64,000 nucleotides of DNA from Qipengyuania pelagi (GTDB taxonomy: Bacteria; Pseudomonadota; Alphaproteobacteria; Sphingomonadales; Sphingomonadaceae), in the NCBI RefSeq assembly GCF_009827295.1, contig NZ_WTYD01000001.1:434001-498000 (forward strand), given 5' to 3'. Under the pieces are notes generated by a model. That model saw only the letters and a list, made by a program, of their open reading frames with translations. It searched no databases and was not told where the DNA came from. This document shows, one piece after another, positions 19,098-28,958 of this stretch (the first letter of the stretch is position 1; every line of letters starts with the position of its first letter). Position numbers and translations under genes: made by a program.

Positions 19098-19709
19098 GTG
19101 TCCCAGATCGCCCTTCCGCTATCCGTGGCCGCATCCGACAGGCCAGTGCGGATCGTAGTGGGCGAGGGCAATCGCGCTGCCGTGGCCGCGCTGGCCGATC
19201 CATCGGACTGGCCGTTCCGCACAGCCGTGCTGGTGGGGCCGTCGCGCTCGGGCAAGTCGCTGCTGGCGCGCTGGTTCATGGCCTCGGGCAAGGGCGAGGC
19301 GGTGGACGGGGCGGACCGATGGGACGAGACCGCCCTGTTCCATCGCTGGAACCGCGCGCAGGAGGATGGGCGGCCGCTGCTGCTGGTCAGCGATGCCGAT
19401 GGTTGGCGGATCGACCTGCCCGATCTGCGCTCGCGCCTCGGCGGGTCGCTCCAGCTCGCGATCGGCGCGCCGGACGATGCGATGGCGGGCGAGCTGATCC
19501 TGGCCCATGCCGAACAGCGCGGCCTGCAACTGCCCCCGTCCGCGGCGGATTATCTCGTCCCCCGGCTGACCCGCAGTTACGCCGCGATCGAGCGCGTGGT
19601 CGCCGAAATCGATCGCTTGTCTCTTGAACGCAAACTGCCCGCCACCATGTCGGTCTGGCGCGACGCGCTCGACGCGGTGGAAGGCCCCGAGCAGGGCCGC
19701 TTGCTTTGA
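19098..19709 (+). CDS. hdaA: DnaA-related regulatory inactivator HdaA-like protein
   Basis: 203-residue short AAA+ protein related to DnaA domain III. It has a P-loop-like segment [14 protein letters not shown] (about 47-60), a degenerate Walker B region ([12 protein letters not shown], about 92-103) and the DnaA-type lid helices ([36 protein letters not shown]). It lacks the DnaA DNA-binding domain. By family knowledge HdaA with the beta clamp stimulates ATP hydrolysis by DnaA to prevent re-initiation; whether this copy does so is inference. Start is a GTG 26 bp after the upstream gene. Unlike canonical Hda I cannot make out a clear clamp-binding motif beyond the N-terminal QIALPL, which fits the QL-x-LPL consensus. 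Confidence 0.85.
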   Translation: MSQIALPLSVAASDRPVRIVVGEGNRAAVAALADPSDWPFRTAVLVGPSRSGKSLLARWFMASGKGEAVDGADRWDETALFHRWNRAQEDGRPLLLVSDADGWRIDLPDLRSRLGGSLQLAIGAPDDAMAGELILAHAEQRGLQLPPSAADYLVPRLTRSYAAIERVVAEIDRLSLERKLPATMSVWRDALDAVEGPEQGRLL

Positions 19710-19737
19710 TCCGAGATTGGTGGGAGAATCCTGCGTC

Positions 19738-20448
19738 ATGTTCGACCGGCTGACAGCCTATCTCGACTCCATCCGCGCGCGCGATCCCGCGCCGCGCAGC
19801 CGCTGGGAAATCCTCACCTATCCCGGCGTCTGGGCGGTGTTCTGGCACCGCATCGCGCACTGGCTGTTCGAGGCGGAGCTGCATTTCCTCGCCCGGTTCG
19901 TGAACCATTTCAGTCGCTTCCTCACCGCGATCGACATCCATCCGGGCGCGAAGATCGGGCGCAATTTCTTCATCGACCATGGCTTCACCGTGATCGGGGA
20001 AACCGCCGTGATCGGCAATGACGTGACGATCTACCAGAACGTGACGCTGGGTGGCACCAATCCGACCAACGGGATCGGAGGCAAGCGGCACCCGACCATC
20101 ATGGACAATGTCATCATCGGATCGGGCGCGCAGGTGATCGGGCCGATCGTGGTGGGCGAACGGGCGCGGATCGGCGCCAATGCGGTCGTCACCGACGATG
20201 TGCCCGAGGGCGCGACGATGATCGGCTTCAAGGCGCGCAGTACGCTGGTGCCGGTCGAAACCTATATGCGCGAATTCATGCCCTATGGAACGCCATGCAA
20301 CGAACAGAGCGAGCCGGACATGCGCCGGTTCGAGGCGCTGGAACAGCAATTGACCGAGATGCGCGCCGAGTTGGAGGCGCTGCGACGGGCAGCCGCGACC
20401 GATGCCGCCGAGGTCGCAAACACGCAGCGTAGCGGGTCGAACAGCTGA
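19738..20448 (+). CDS. cysE: Serine O-acetyltransferase
   Basis: Acetylates L-serine with acetyl-CoA, the first step of cysteine synthesis. 236 residues, EpsC/short-CysE type. After an N-terminal helical part come left-handed hexapeptide repeats (IHPGAKIGRNFFIDHGFTVIGETAVIGNDVTIYQNVTLGG, about 62-102, then VIIGSGAQVIGPIVVGERARIGANAVV). The His in FIDHG and the GGT loop are catalytic-site features of the family. The C-terminal ~40 residues form a predicted coiled coil (FEALEQQLTEMRAELEALRRA), longer than usual. Start ATG 19738 with GGGAGA 9 bases upstream. Its stop overlaps the next gene (TGATG). Confidence 0.93.
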   Translation: MFDRLTAYLDSIRARDPAPRSRWEILTYPGVWAVFWHRIAHWLFEAELHFLARFVNHFSRFLTAIDIHPGAKIGRNFFIDHGFTVIGETAVIGNDVTIYQNVTLGGTNPTNGIGGKRHPTIMDNVIIGSGAQVIGPIVVGERARIGANAVVTDDVPEGATMIGFKARSTLVPVETYMREFMPYGTPCNEQSEPDMRRFEALEQQLTEMRAELEALRRAAATDAAEVANTQRSGSNS

Positions 20449-20807
20449 TGCAGCCGAGTGGCCATTCCGGCGGCGCGGTGTTGCCCTTTCCGGCGCGCAA
20501 TGCCGATCAGGTCGGCTTCACCCGCGAGGAACTGACCCGCATTCTCGACCTCTACGGTCGGATGGTCGCGGCGGGCGAGTGGCGCGATTACGCCATGGAT
20601 TTCACGCGCGATTTCGCCAGCTTCGCCGCCTTCCGCCGCGCCGCCGAACGGCCGCAGGCGCGAGTAGAGAAGCGCCCGTCGCTGCGCCAGCGGCAGGGCA
20701 TGTGGACGCTGTTCGGCGAACACGGCCAGGTGCTGAAGCGCGGACACGAATTGGCTGGCGTGTTGGCGCCGATGGAGCGACGGCTGGTCAAGGTGGTGGA
20801 TTCGTAG
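20448..20807 (+). CDS. DUF2794 domain-containing protein
   Basis: 119-residue soluble protein of an alphaproteobacteria-specific family. Typical features are FTREELTRILDLYGRMVAAGEWRDYAMDF near residues 24-52 and a C-terminal LFGEHGQVLKRGHELAGVLAPMERR region. Function is unknown. It is coupled to cysE through a one-base TGATG overlap. The region after its stop is an inverted-repeat element. Confidence 0.88.
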   Translation: MQPSGHSGGAVLPFPARNADQVGFTREELTRILDLYGRMVAAGEWRDYAMDFTRDFASFAAFRRAAERPQARVEKRPSLRQRQGMWTLFGEHGQVLKRGHELAGVLAPMERRLVKVVDS

Positions 20808-20814
20808 GGGGTCG

Positions 20815-20985
20815 TTCCTCGCAGAGACGCGGAGGGAAGGGAGACGCAGAGGAAGGTGCGTCCGCGGCGCAGCCGCACTTTCACTCAATCCATCCAACCA
20901 AATCGAAGGCCGGAAGCACAAAGCTGCTTCGCCGCGAGAATGCACTTTCTCCGTGTCTCTCTTCCCTCTGCGTCTCTGCGAGAAA
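20815..20985. repeat. REPIN/MITE-like inverted-repeat element
   Basis: Two ~45-bp arms, 20815-20860 and 20941-20984, are imperfect reverse complements. Both share the core CGCAGAGACGC and a purine-rich GAGGGAAG stretch, and almost all differences between them are transitions. The ~80-bp centre holds two further small hairpins (GTGCG/CGCAC at 20856-20878 and GAAGCA/TGCTTC near 20913-20930). No coding frame fits. The layout matches a pair of REP sequences in inverse orientation, i.e. a non-autonomous dispersed element. It lies between two convergent genes and could fold into a long hairpin in both transcripts. No second copy of this sequence was noticed in the window. Confidence 0.75.
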
Positions 20986-21032
20986 CCGAATCGCAGAACA
21001 AAGGCCGGGACACGCGCCCCGGCCCGTCCTCC

Positions 21033-22199
21033 TCAGCCGGGGACCACACCCGCGACCGGAACCCGCGTCTGCCAGCCATTGGGCAGACCCGCGACCACCC
21101 GGTTGCGGATCGGCGTCCAGAAGGCGGACAGGCTGAGCAGCGCCGACCCGATCACCAGCGCCGTCAGCGCGAAGGTCAGCTCCACCGCGCCGAAGCGGTC
21201 GAACAGGAAGGCGAGCGCCACGAGGACGTAGGCGAGGGCGGATACGAGCAAGGCCCGCCGGTCGATCGCCAGCGCGACGAGGCCGAACAGGACATAGATC
21301 GCCAGCACGCCGACCGCCTCGGCCACGCCTACCTGATCGCCCCCTTCCATCACGCCGAGCGAATAGAAGACGGGATGCGCGATCATCGGGGCAGCGAGCA
21401 GGTGCAGCCAGAACGCGACATCGCTGCGGCGCGTGGTGCGCTCGCGGTCCGACATATCCCACCGCATCGCGAAGGCGAACACGCCGAGACCCATGCCGAA
21501 GGTCAGTGCCAGCAAGGCATCGCCGACCGTTTCTTCGTTCAGTCCCAGTGGGCCGTAAAGCAGCGATACGATCAATGCGATCACCGTCACGGCCGCAGCA
21601 GCCGCCCCGGCTGCGACAGTGATCGGCACCATGAAGCGCTTCCAGTGCAGCCAGGCTCCCCCGGCGGCCAGCACGCCAGCCCCGGCGACGAAGAGGGCGC
21701 CGGTGCTCTCATTGTCCATGGCGCCCAGCGACAGGCCGATGCCCAACGCGCCCGCGAAACACCCGCCGACGAAAGCGAGCAGCAGGATGATGCTGGGCAG
21801 CGCCATCCGCCGGCGCCGGGTGAAGAATTCGGATAGTGGCCAGGCGGTCGCGGCGATCAGAGCCCCGGCAAACAGGGTCGTGAGCGCGCTCTGCCATTCG
21901 GAGGCGGCGGACCAGGCGGCGAGTTGCGCTTCGGTCGGCTCGCTGGTGAGGTCCCAGATCTGGGGTACGGGGGCGAAGGCACTCGCGATCGCCTGCCCGA
22001 TCGCACCCGCCGCGACCAGCATGATGATCACGCCGATCGCCACGAAGATGTCGTTGAAGCTGTTGATCAGCCGGAAGTTCTCTTCGTCCCCCCGCGGCAT
22101 TTCGCGCACCTGCGTCATATGCGCCCGGAACGAAGCCGCCGCTTCGGCGCTGAGCGCTCCGGCGGTGACGGCGGAATTGAGGTCCTCTTCTGAATACAC
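21033..22199 (-). CDS. Multi-spanning membrane protein of unknown function
   Basis: 388 residues with about ten hydrophobic segments after a soluble ~50-residue N-terminus (YSEEDLNSAVTAGALSAEAAASFRAH). That head-plus-membrane layout recalls DUF2157-like bacterial membrane proteins, but I do not recognise catalytic motifs. Segments are visible at about residues 49-72, 104-122, 133-158, 167-180, 190-214, 226-245, 265-282, 292-310, 317-332 and 339-360. Expressed alone from the intergenic region downstream of the SDR gene. Function unknown. Confidence 0.78.
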   Translation of the reverse strand: MYSEEDLNSAVTAGALSAEAAASFRAHMTQVREMPRGDEENFRLINSFNDIFVAIGVIIMLVAAGAIGQAIASAFAPVPQIWDLTSEPTEAQLAAWSAASEWQSALTTLFAGALIAATAWPLSEFFTRRRRMALPSIILLLAFVGGCFAGALGIGLSLGAMDNESTGALFVAGAGVLAAGGAWLHWKRFMVPITVAAGAAAAAVTVIALIVSLLYGPLGLNEETVGDALLALTFGMGLGVFAFAMRWDMSDRERTTRRSDVAFWLHLLAAPMIAHPVFYSLGVMEGGDQVGVAEAVGVLAIYVLFGLVALAIDRRALLVSALAYVLVALAFLFDRFGAVELTFALTALVIGSALLSLSAFWTPIRNRVVAGLPNGWQTRVPVAGVVPG

Positions 22200-22228
22200 C
22201 GGACGGCTCCTACCCTGTTGAAGGGGTG

Positions 22229-22257
22229 AAGCTACGCCCGGTGTGTTATTCAGTCAA
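22229..22257 (-). promoter_or_regulatory. Candidate promoter for the membrane protein gene
   Basis: On the minus strand TTGACT (22257-22252) and TAGCTT (22234-22229) are 17 bp apart, 30 bp before the start codon. Good sigma70-type spacing; not experimentally supported. Confidence 0.45.
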
Positions 22258-22270
22258 TACGCTTGGTGGA

Positions 22271-23200
22271 TCAGCCGCGCGCCGAGCTGGGCCCGGTGCC
22301 GGTGACCTTCTGCATCGCGGTCAGGATCGCGCCCGACTGTTCGGACCCGCTCTGCGGCGCCTTCAGGTTCGAGAAGTCGCTGATCTTGTCCCAGTTCTCG
22401 GCAAAGCCTTCGACCGTGCGCTGGTCTTCAGGCAGCCAGACCGCATCGTTCATCACGGTCCAAGCGCTGTGGAAACCGCCCGCACCCGCGCCGACGATGG
22501 CGTTGGTCGGCGCATCCTCGCTGACGAGGAACAGTGCGGCGGGGACCACGTTGACCGGATCGAACAGTTCGAAGGCCTGTTCGGGGAACAGATCCTCGGT
22601 CATGCGCGTGCCCGCGACGGGCGAAAGCGTGTTGACCTTGATGTTGTATTTCGCCCCTTCGAGATAGAGCGTCTTGGTCAGCCCGGCCAGGCCGAGCTTG
22701 GCCGCGCCGTAATTGGCCTGGCCGAAATTGCCGAACAGGCCGGTGGAGCTCGCAGTCATCAGCACGCGGCCATAGGCCTGTTCGCGCATGGTCTCCCACG
22801 CCGCCTTGGTGGCATTGGCGCTGCCGAGAAGGTGGACCTTCACGACGAAGTCGAAATCCGCCGGTTCCATCTTGGCGAAGCTCTTGTCGCGCAGGACGCC
22901 GGCATTGTTGATGAGGACATGGACGCCGCCCCACTTCTGCTTGGCGTCCGCGACCATCTTTTCCATCTGGTCGTATTCGGTGACCGAGGCGCCGTTGGCG
23001 ATGGCTTCACCGCCCGCCTTTTCGATTTCCTCGACCACCTTGGCCGCCGCGTCCGACGTGCCGGTGCCGTCGCGCGATCCGCCGAGATCGTTGACGACGA
23101 CCTTGGCGCCGCGCTTGGCGAGTTCGAGCGCATATTCGCGGCCCAATCCGCCGCCCGCCCCGGTGACGATGGCTACCTTGTCCTTGAAGTCGATGCTCAT
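22271..23200 (-). CDS. SDR family oxidoreductase, multifunctional-enzyme-2 (3-hydroxyacyl-CoA dehydrogenase) type
   Basis: 309-residue short-chain dehydrogenase. Cofactor motif TGAGGGLG (13-20), NNAG (98-101), and active-site S151/S152, Y164 and K168 (Y-x3-K) are present. The long N-terminal insert NDLGGSRDGTGTSDAAAKVVEEI (37-59) is the signature of the (3R)-hydroxyacyl-CoA dehydrogenase domain of peroxisomal multifunctional enzyme type 2, so NAD-dependent oxidation of 3-hydroxyacyl-CoA in fatty acid or sterol side-chain breakdown is likely. It lacks the hydratase and SCP2 domains of the eukaryotic enzyme. A LiuR-like palindrome sits just upstream. Confidence 0.88.
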   Translation of the reverse strand: MSIDFKDKVAIVTGAGGGLGREYALELAKRGAKVVVNDLGGSRDGTGTSDAAAKVVEEIEKAGGEAIANGASVTEYDQMEKMVADAKQKWGGVHVLINNAGVLRDKSFAKMEPADFDFVVKVHLLGSANATKAAWETMREQAYGRVLMTASSTGLFGNFGQANYGAAKLGLAGLTKTLYLEGAKYNIKVNTLSPVAGTRMTEDLFPEQAFELFDPVNVVPAALFLVSEDAPTNAIVGAGAGGFHSAWTVMNDAVWLPEDQRTVEGFAENWDKISDFSNLKAPQSGSEQSGAILTAMQKVTGTGPSSARG

Positions 23201-23217
23201 GCGGCTCTCCGTTGTCG

Positions 23218-23233
23218 TTTACGTTAAGGTCAA
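23218..23233. promoter_or_regulatory. LiuR-like palindromic operator
   Basis: TTTACGTTAAGGTCAA differs at two positions from the perfect palindrome TTTACGTTAACGTAAA, the kind of site described for the MerR-family regulator LiuR, which controls branched-chain amino acid and acyl-CoA degradation. It lies 18 bp upstream of the SDR start codon, where a repressor would block transcription. Assignment to LiuR is from memory of the family motif; no LiuR gene is in the window. Confidence 0.45.
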
Positions 23234-23346
23234 TCTGGGCAGCGGAATGCCATGCGCGCCGCGCGCTGGCAACAGGTCACACGGCAGGGCGCGATGCCGT
23301 AGGGGCGGGACGAGCTATTGGACGCGTTTGCGGTGCGAATCGCGCG

Positions 23347-24042
23347 TCAAAAACTCTCGATCGCCGGGACCAGTTCGTCCATCGACTGGATCAGGGCGTC
23401 GGCGCCGAACTGTTCGGCGGTGAGGTCGCAATAGCCGTAACAGGCGGCGATGAAGAGCACCTTGGCAGCGCGCGCCGCGTCGCGATCGTAACTGCTGTCG
23501 CCGATATAGACCAGCGATCCGCCGCCGCAGCGCTCCTGCGCCGCCAAGATGGGGTCGGGTAGCGGCTTGGCGCGGTATTCCCCGTCCTCCCCCTTGCCGA
23601 GACTGTCGCCGCCGATCACGCAGTCGAACCGGTCGATCAGGTCGAGCGACGACAGGACGCCGCCCGCGAAGGATTGGAACTTGTTGGTCACCACAGCGAG
23701 GCGCACGCCCCGTTTTTCGAGCGCGTCGAGCGTTTCGATCACGCCGGGATAGGGGCGGGTGTGGACCGCGTAATGCTCGCCGTAATAGGCGAGCATGGCC
23801 TTGTAGAGCCGCTTGAACGCATCGCGGTCGAGTGCGCCATCGCCCTTGGTCTGCGCATCCACCGCCTGTTTCAACATCGCCTTCGCGCCGCCGCCGATCA
23901 GGTCCTTCGCGCTTTCGACCGGCACCGTGGCGAAACCGCCCAATGTCAGCGCGTGATTGACCGCCGTGCCGAGGTCGCGATGGGTTTCGAGGAGAGTGCC
24001 GTCGAGGTCGAAGCAGACGATGTCGAAAGGAAAATCGCTCAT
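23347..24042 (-). CDS. gph: Phosphoglycolate phosphatase (HAD superfamily)
   Basis: 231-residue HAD hydrolase, cytoplasmic, cleaving 2-phosphoglycolate formed during DNA repair. HAD motif I is FDLDGTLLET (11-20, nucleophile D12 and acid D14), motif II VVTNK (about 113-117), and motifs III/IV are the Lys of RAKPLPDP and YIGDSSYDRDAARAA (D pair). An all-alpha cap fills residues about 20-85. ATG 24042 gives the best fit; the frame is open 17 codons further. Divergent from glmU. Specificity within HAD phosphatases is less certain than the family. Confidence 0.87.
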   Translation of the reverse strand: MSDFPFDIVCFDLDGTLLETHRDLGTAVNHALTLGGFATVPVESAKDLIGGGAKAMLKQAVDAQTKGDGALDRDAFKRLYKAMLAYYGEHYAVHTRPYPGVIETLDALEKRGVRLAVVTNKFQSFAGGVLSSLDLIDRFDCVIGGDSLGKGEDGEYRAKPLPDPILAAQERCGGGSLVYIGDSSYDRDAARAAKVLFIAACYGYCDLTAEQFGADALIQSMDELVPAIESF

Positions 24043-24104
24043 ACTGCGGATCGGTGCAGGATGCGCCTTCAAACCGCAAGCGTGTCGTGGCAAGGCGCAT
24101 TCCC

Positions 24105-25466
24105 ATGAGCCAACACGATTTCGCCGCCGTCATCCTCGCCGCGGGCAAGGGCACCCGCATGAAGAGCGACCTTCACAAGGTCCTGCACCCCATCGCCGGG
24201 CGTCCGATGCTGAAGCATCTGATGGCCAGCGTCGAAGCCCTGGGGCCGAAAAAGCAGGTCGTCGTCGTGGGCGCGGGGCGCGATCAGGTCGAAAGCGCGG
24301 TCGGCGATGCGGCGGATACCTGCCTCCAGGAACCCCAGCTCGGCACCGGCCACGCGGTCCAGCAGGCGCAGGAGCGGCTGTCGGGCTTTAGCGGAGACGT
24401 GCTGGTCCTTTATGGCGACGTGCCCTTCGTGCGCGGCGAGACCATGCAGGCCATGCTCGATCGGTTGCACGAGGCGGACGCGCCCAAGGTCGTGGTGCTG
24501 GGCTTCGAACCGGACGATGCGCTCGCCTATGGCCGCGTGATCGCCGACGATGCGGGCCGGATCGCCAAGATGGTCGAATTCAAGGATGCGAGCGAGGACG
24601 AGCGCACCTGCCGCCTGTGCAATTCGGGCCTGATGGCCGCGCGAGCCGAGGATATGTTCGCCCTTCTCGACCGGGTCGGCAACGACAACGCGCAGGGCGA
24701 ATATTACCTCCCCGATATCGTCAACATCGCCATCGCGGACGGGGACATTTGCGCCGCCGTCACCGCGCGCGATCCGGGCGAGGTCGCCGGGATCAATTCG
24801 CGCGGGGAACTCGCCGCGGCGGAAGCGCTCTGGCAGGCGGAGCAGCGCGAGCACTGGATGGCGGAAGGCGTCACCCTGCGCGCGCCCGACACCGTGTTCT
24901 TCAGCTGGGACACGCATTTGGGGCGCGATGTCACGGTCGATCCGAATGTCGTGTTCGGCCCCGGCGTCACCGTGGCGGATGGCGCGCATATCAAGAGCTT
25001 CAGCCATATCGAGGGTGCGAGCGTGGGCGAAAAGGCGCAGGTCGGCCCCTATGCGCGCCTCCGCCCCGGAGCGGTTATGGCGAAGGACAGCTTCGTCGGC
25101 AATTTCGTCGAGATGAAGAACGCCCATCTGGGCGAAGGGGCCAAGGCCAGCCATCTGACCTATTTGGGCGATGCGGAGGTCGGTGCGCGCGCCAATATCG
25201 GTGCGGGCACGATCACCTGCAATTACGACGGCTATTTCAAATACCGGACCGAAATCGGCGAGGGCGCCTTCATCGGATCGAACAGCGCGCTGATCGCGCC
25301 GGTCAGGATCGGGCGTGACGCGATCGTGGCGGCGGGCAGCACGGTCAGCCGCGACGTGGCCGATGGCGACCTTCGCATGGTGCGGGGCGAGCAGATCGTG
25401 AAGCCCGGCTGGGCCGACCGCTTCCACGATGCGATGCGCAAGAAGAAGGCGGCGAAGAAGGGATAA
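24105..25466 (+). CDS. glmU: Bifunctional UDP-N-acetylglucosamine pyrophosphorylase / glucosamine-1-phosphate N-acetyltransferase
   Basis: Makes UDP-GlcNAc for peptidoglycan and lipid A in two steps. 453 residues, normal. The uridyltransferase domain begins with LAAGKGTRMKS (11-21) and contains LYGDVPF. A linker leads to the left-handed beta-helix with hexapeptide repeats (VNPNVVFGPGVTVADGAHI-type, about 280 on), including FVGNFVEMKNA, SHLTYLGDAEVG and the N-acetyltransferase site GTITCNYDG. A basic tail KKKAAKK ends the protein. Start ATG 24105. Confidence 0.97.
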   Translation: MSQHDFAAVILAAGKGTRMKSDLHKVLHPIAGRPMLKHLMASVEALGPKKQVVVVGAGRDQVESAVGDAADTCLQEPQLGTGHAVQQAQERLSGFSGDVLVLYGDVPFVRGETMQAMLDRLHEADAPKVVVLGFEPDDALAYGRVIADDAGRIAKMVEFKDASEDERTCRLCNSGLMAARAEDMFALLDRVGNDNAQGEYYLPDIVNIAIADGDICAAVTARDPGEVAGINSRGELAAAEALWQAEQREHWMAEGVTLRAPDTVFFSWDTHLGRDVTVDPNVVFGPGVTVADGAHIKSFSHIEGASVGEKAQVGPYARLRPGAVMAKDSFVGNFVEMKNAHLGEGAKASHLTYLGDAEVGARANIGAGTITCNYDGYFKYRTEIGEGAFIGSNSALIAPVRIGRDAIVAAGSTVSRDVADGDLRMVRGEQIVKPGWADRFHDAMRKKKAAKKG

Positions 25467-25482
25467 CCCTTGCGCCTGCGGG

Positions 25483-26970
25483 TCAGCGCGCCCGCCTGCG
25501 CCAGGCTCGGACCGTCCGCTTGCCCAATTCGGCGTTCGCCAGCGGTTCGTAATCGCGTTTGAGGGCGTTTGCGACCAGCTTCCGGGCCGCCGCGTTCTGA
25601 CGGGTCAGCGGATCGCTGGCCGTGACGATGACCGGCGGCCGTGTGGCCAGGATGCGTGCCACCTCCGCCGTCTGATCCACGCCCAGCGCGTTTGTCTCGA
25701 GCGCGTTGTTGAGATGATCGGGATAGACGAAGCGGGTCGGGATGCAGCTATTCGTGCGCGTATAGAGCACGCTCGGCCCGTCGAAAATCCACAGGCATTC
25801 CCCGTTTCGATCGACCAGCGGGGCGATGGCCTGCGTCAGGTGGCCCACGCTCGCGCGCCGCTGCGCGCTTTTGCCCGCCTGGTCGAGCCCGACATAGAAC
25901 AGCGCGTAGAAGCCGAACATCAGCAGCACCATGCCGCGCGCGAGGGGTCTGGGCGAGGCGAACAGAGGAAGGGCGAGCAGAAGCGAGGCCGGAACCAGCG
26001 CCGCCAGATAATAGAGATAAAGCGTACCCGGCAGGAAGACCGTTCCGACCAGACCGGCGGCAAAGACCGCATAGCTCGCATAGAGCGCACCATCGCGCGG
26101 CGGGGCCAGCCGCAGCGCCGCCCACAGGCCGAGCAGGGCAGGCACGACGACCGGCAAAAGGGCGATCGGCAAGTCGCCGCGCCAGCGCCCCGCGCCTTCG
26201 CGCAAGAAGAACGAGCCGAAATTGGCCCACCAAAAGGCCTCGCCCGCGCCGAGAGAGAAAAAGATCGTGGCTGCTATCATGGTGGGCGCGATGCCGATCG
26301 CGGCGAACAGCATAGCGTAGCGCAGCAAAGCCGAGGGCTTCGGCCCCTGGCGGTGCAATCGATAAAGCGCCAAACCGCCCAGAGCCGCGCAGACGGGCAG
26401 GGCGGTATACTTGACCTGTAAGGCAAGCCCGCCGAGCAGCATCGCCGTAGCCGCGCGTCCGAAACCCAGATGCCGCCGATCTCCCGTCAGGAGATAGAGC
26501 GCGCCGAGCAATAGCGGGAGGAAGAACACCTCGCTCTGCCCGGCATGACTGCCATAGAGCGGCAGCATGATCGGATAGGCGCTGCCTGCCAGCAAAGCCC
26601 CCCAACGATCGGCGAGCGGCCTTGCGAGGGCGTATAGGAGCAGGCTGCCCGCAAGCGTGAAGCCCATCGCCATGACCTGATAGGCCACGGGCGCCGGGCC
26701 GCCGATCGCATGGGCGACAGCGAAAAGCGCGAACAGGCCGGCTGGCTTGCGATCCCACAGATCCGCATAGGGCAAGGCCCCGTCGAGCCAGCGTAGGCCG
26801 ATCAGCGAATAGAGCTGCTCATCATAATCCGCCGCCGGATCGCCGAGCCAGATCGCCCGAGTCGCGACGACCATGAGCGCCAGGATCACGGGCGCGAACC
26901 AGCGCGCCTCGCCACGAGCCTGTGATGCAGTCAGGGGAAGGGCACGCAGTGCGGTCATCGCTGCCGCCAT
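25483..26970 (-). CDS. GT39/ArnT-like integral-membrane glycosyltransferase
   Basis: 495 residues with roughly ten to eleven membrane segments. The first periplasmic loop has the acidic D-x-D-E motif (D48, D50, E51 in ADYDEQLY) typical of polyprenyl-phosphate-sugar-dependent GT-C enzymes of the PMT/ArnT group, and the loop GLRWLDGALPYADLWDRKPAGLF is shared by many such proteins. It ends in a soluble C-terminal domain (about 375-495). The donor is probably an undecaprenyl- or decaprenyl-phosphate sugar; the acceptor is unknown. Convergent with glmU. The start could also be the ATG four codons later. Confidence 0.78.
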   Translation of the reverse strand: MAAAMTALRALPLTASQARGEARWFAPVILALMVVATRAIWLGDPAADYDEQLYSLIGLRWLDGALPYADLWDRKPAGLFALFAVAHAIGGPAPVAYQVMAMGFTLAGSLLLYALARPLADRWGALLAGSAYPIMLPLYGSHAGQSEVFFLPLLLGALYLLTGDRRHLGFGRAATAMLLGGLALQVKYTALPVCAALGGLALYRLHRQGPKPSALLRYAMLFAAIGIAPTMIAATIFFSLGAGEAFWWANFGSFFLREGAGRWRGDLPIALLPVVVPALLGLWAALRLAPPRDGALYASYAVFAAGLVGTVFLPGTLYLYYLAALVPASLLLALPLFASPRPLARGMVLLMFGFYALFYVGLDQAGKSAQRRASVGHLTQAIAPLVDRNGECLWIFDGPSVLYTRTNSCIPTRFVYPDHLNNALETNALGVDQTAEVARILATRPPVIVTASDPLTRQNAAARKLVANALKRDYEPLANAELGKRTVRAWRRRAR

Positions 26971-27014
26971 GCCCGATCATGGTTAAGGAGCGGTGTGCGC
27001 CCCCGGTCGGGGGA

Positions 27015-27272
27015 TCAGCCCTCGACGTGTTCGGCGAGGACGGTCAGCCCCTTTTCGCCGACTTCGGCGAACCCGCCGCGCACTTCGATCGTCTCGGGCG
27101 ATCCACCCTCGGTCTTGTAGACCTGAACCGCACCGTCACGGATCGTCGACATGAAGGGCGCATGGCCTTCGAGCACGCCGAATTCGCCCTCGGTGCCGGG
27201 CACGACGACCATGTGCACCTCTTCCGAACGGACGAGCTTGGCGGGGGTCACGAGTTCAAAATGAAGGGGCAT
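27015..27272 (-). CDS. atpC: F0F1 ATP synthase subunit epsilon
   Basis: 85-residue short epsilon subunit comprising only the N-terminal beta-sandwich ([39 protein letters not shown]). The C-terminal helical hairpin that inhibits ATP hydrolysis in E. coli is absent, as is usual for sphingomonads. Final gene of the F1 cluster, one base after the YHS-like gene. Confidence 0.94.
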   Translation of the reverse strand: MPLHFELVTPAKLVRSEEVHMVVVPGTEGEFGVLEGHAPFMSTIRDGAVQVYKTEGGSPETIEVRGGFAEVGEKGLTVLAEHVEG

Positions 27273-27273
27273 A

Positions 27274-27455
27274 TCAGTTCCTGTCGATAGCCGCGTCGAA
27301 ATCGCCGACGGCGCGATCGAATTTGTCTCGGCAAGCTGGGTTGCAGAAGCCGACCACCTTGCCGCGATATCGGGTCAGGCTGTTGGCCGCTACCGGCTTG
27401 CCCGACCAGGGACACACGTCGTTGACGCAATCCGCAAGGTCGGGCTGTCCGGTCA

Positions 27456-27456
<1 letters not shown>
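27274..27456 (-). CDS. YHS/TRASH-like small cysteine protein inside the atp operon
   Basis: 60-residue protein with four Cys, C10, C15, C38 and C42, in the pattern CPWSGKPV ... [17 protein letters not shown], which resembles YHS/TRASH-type metal-binding domains. Homologues in sphingomonads are sometimes mislabelled glutathione S-transferase. Its ATG shares a base with the atpD stop (TGATG) and its stop is one base from atpC, so it is translated as part of the ATP synthase operon. Metal sensing or metal supply is a guess from the Cys arrangement. An overlapping frame (27248-27430) is rejected because it shows no family features. Confidence 0.8.

Positions 27457-28958
<1,502 letters not shown>

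Noticed and set aside
27000..27013. CCCCC/GGGGG inverted repeat after atpC as a terminator
   Set aside because: The stem is only five to six base pairs with a tight loop and has no U-tract in the atp direction.
27248..27430. Alternative 60-codon frame overlapping the YHS-like gene and atpC
   Set aside because: No motif, poor start context, and it overlaps the better-supported four-Cys protein that is coupled to atpD.
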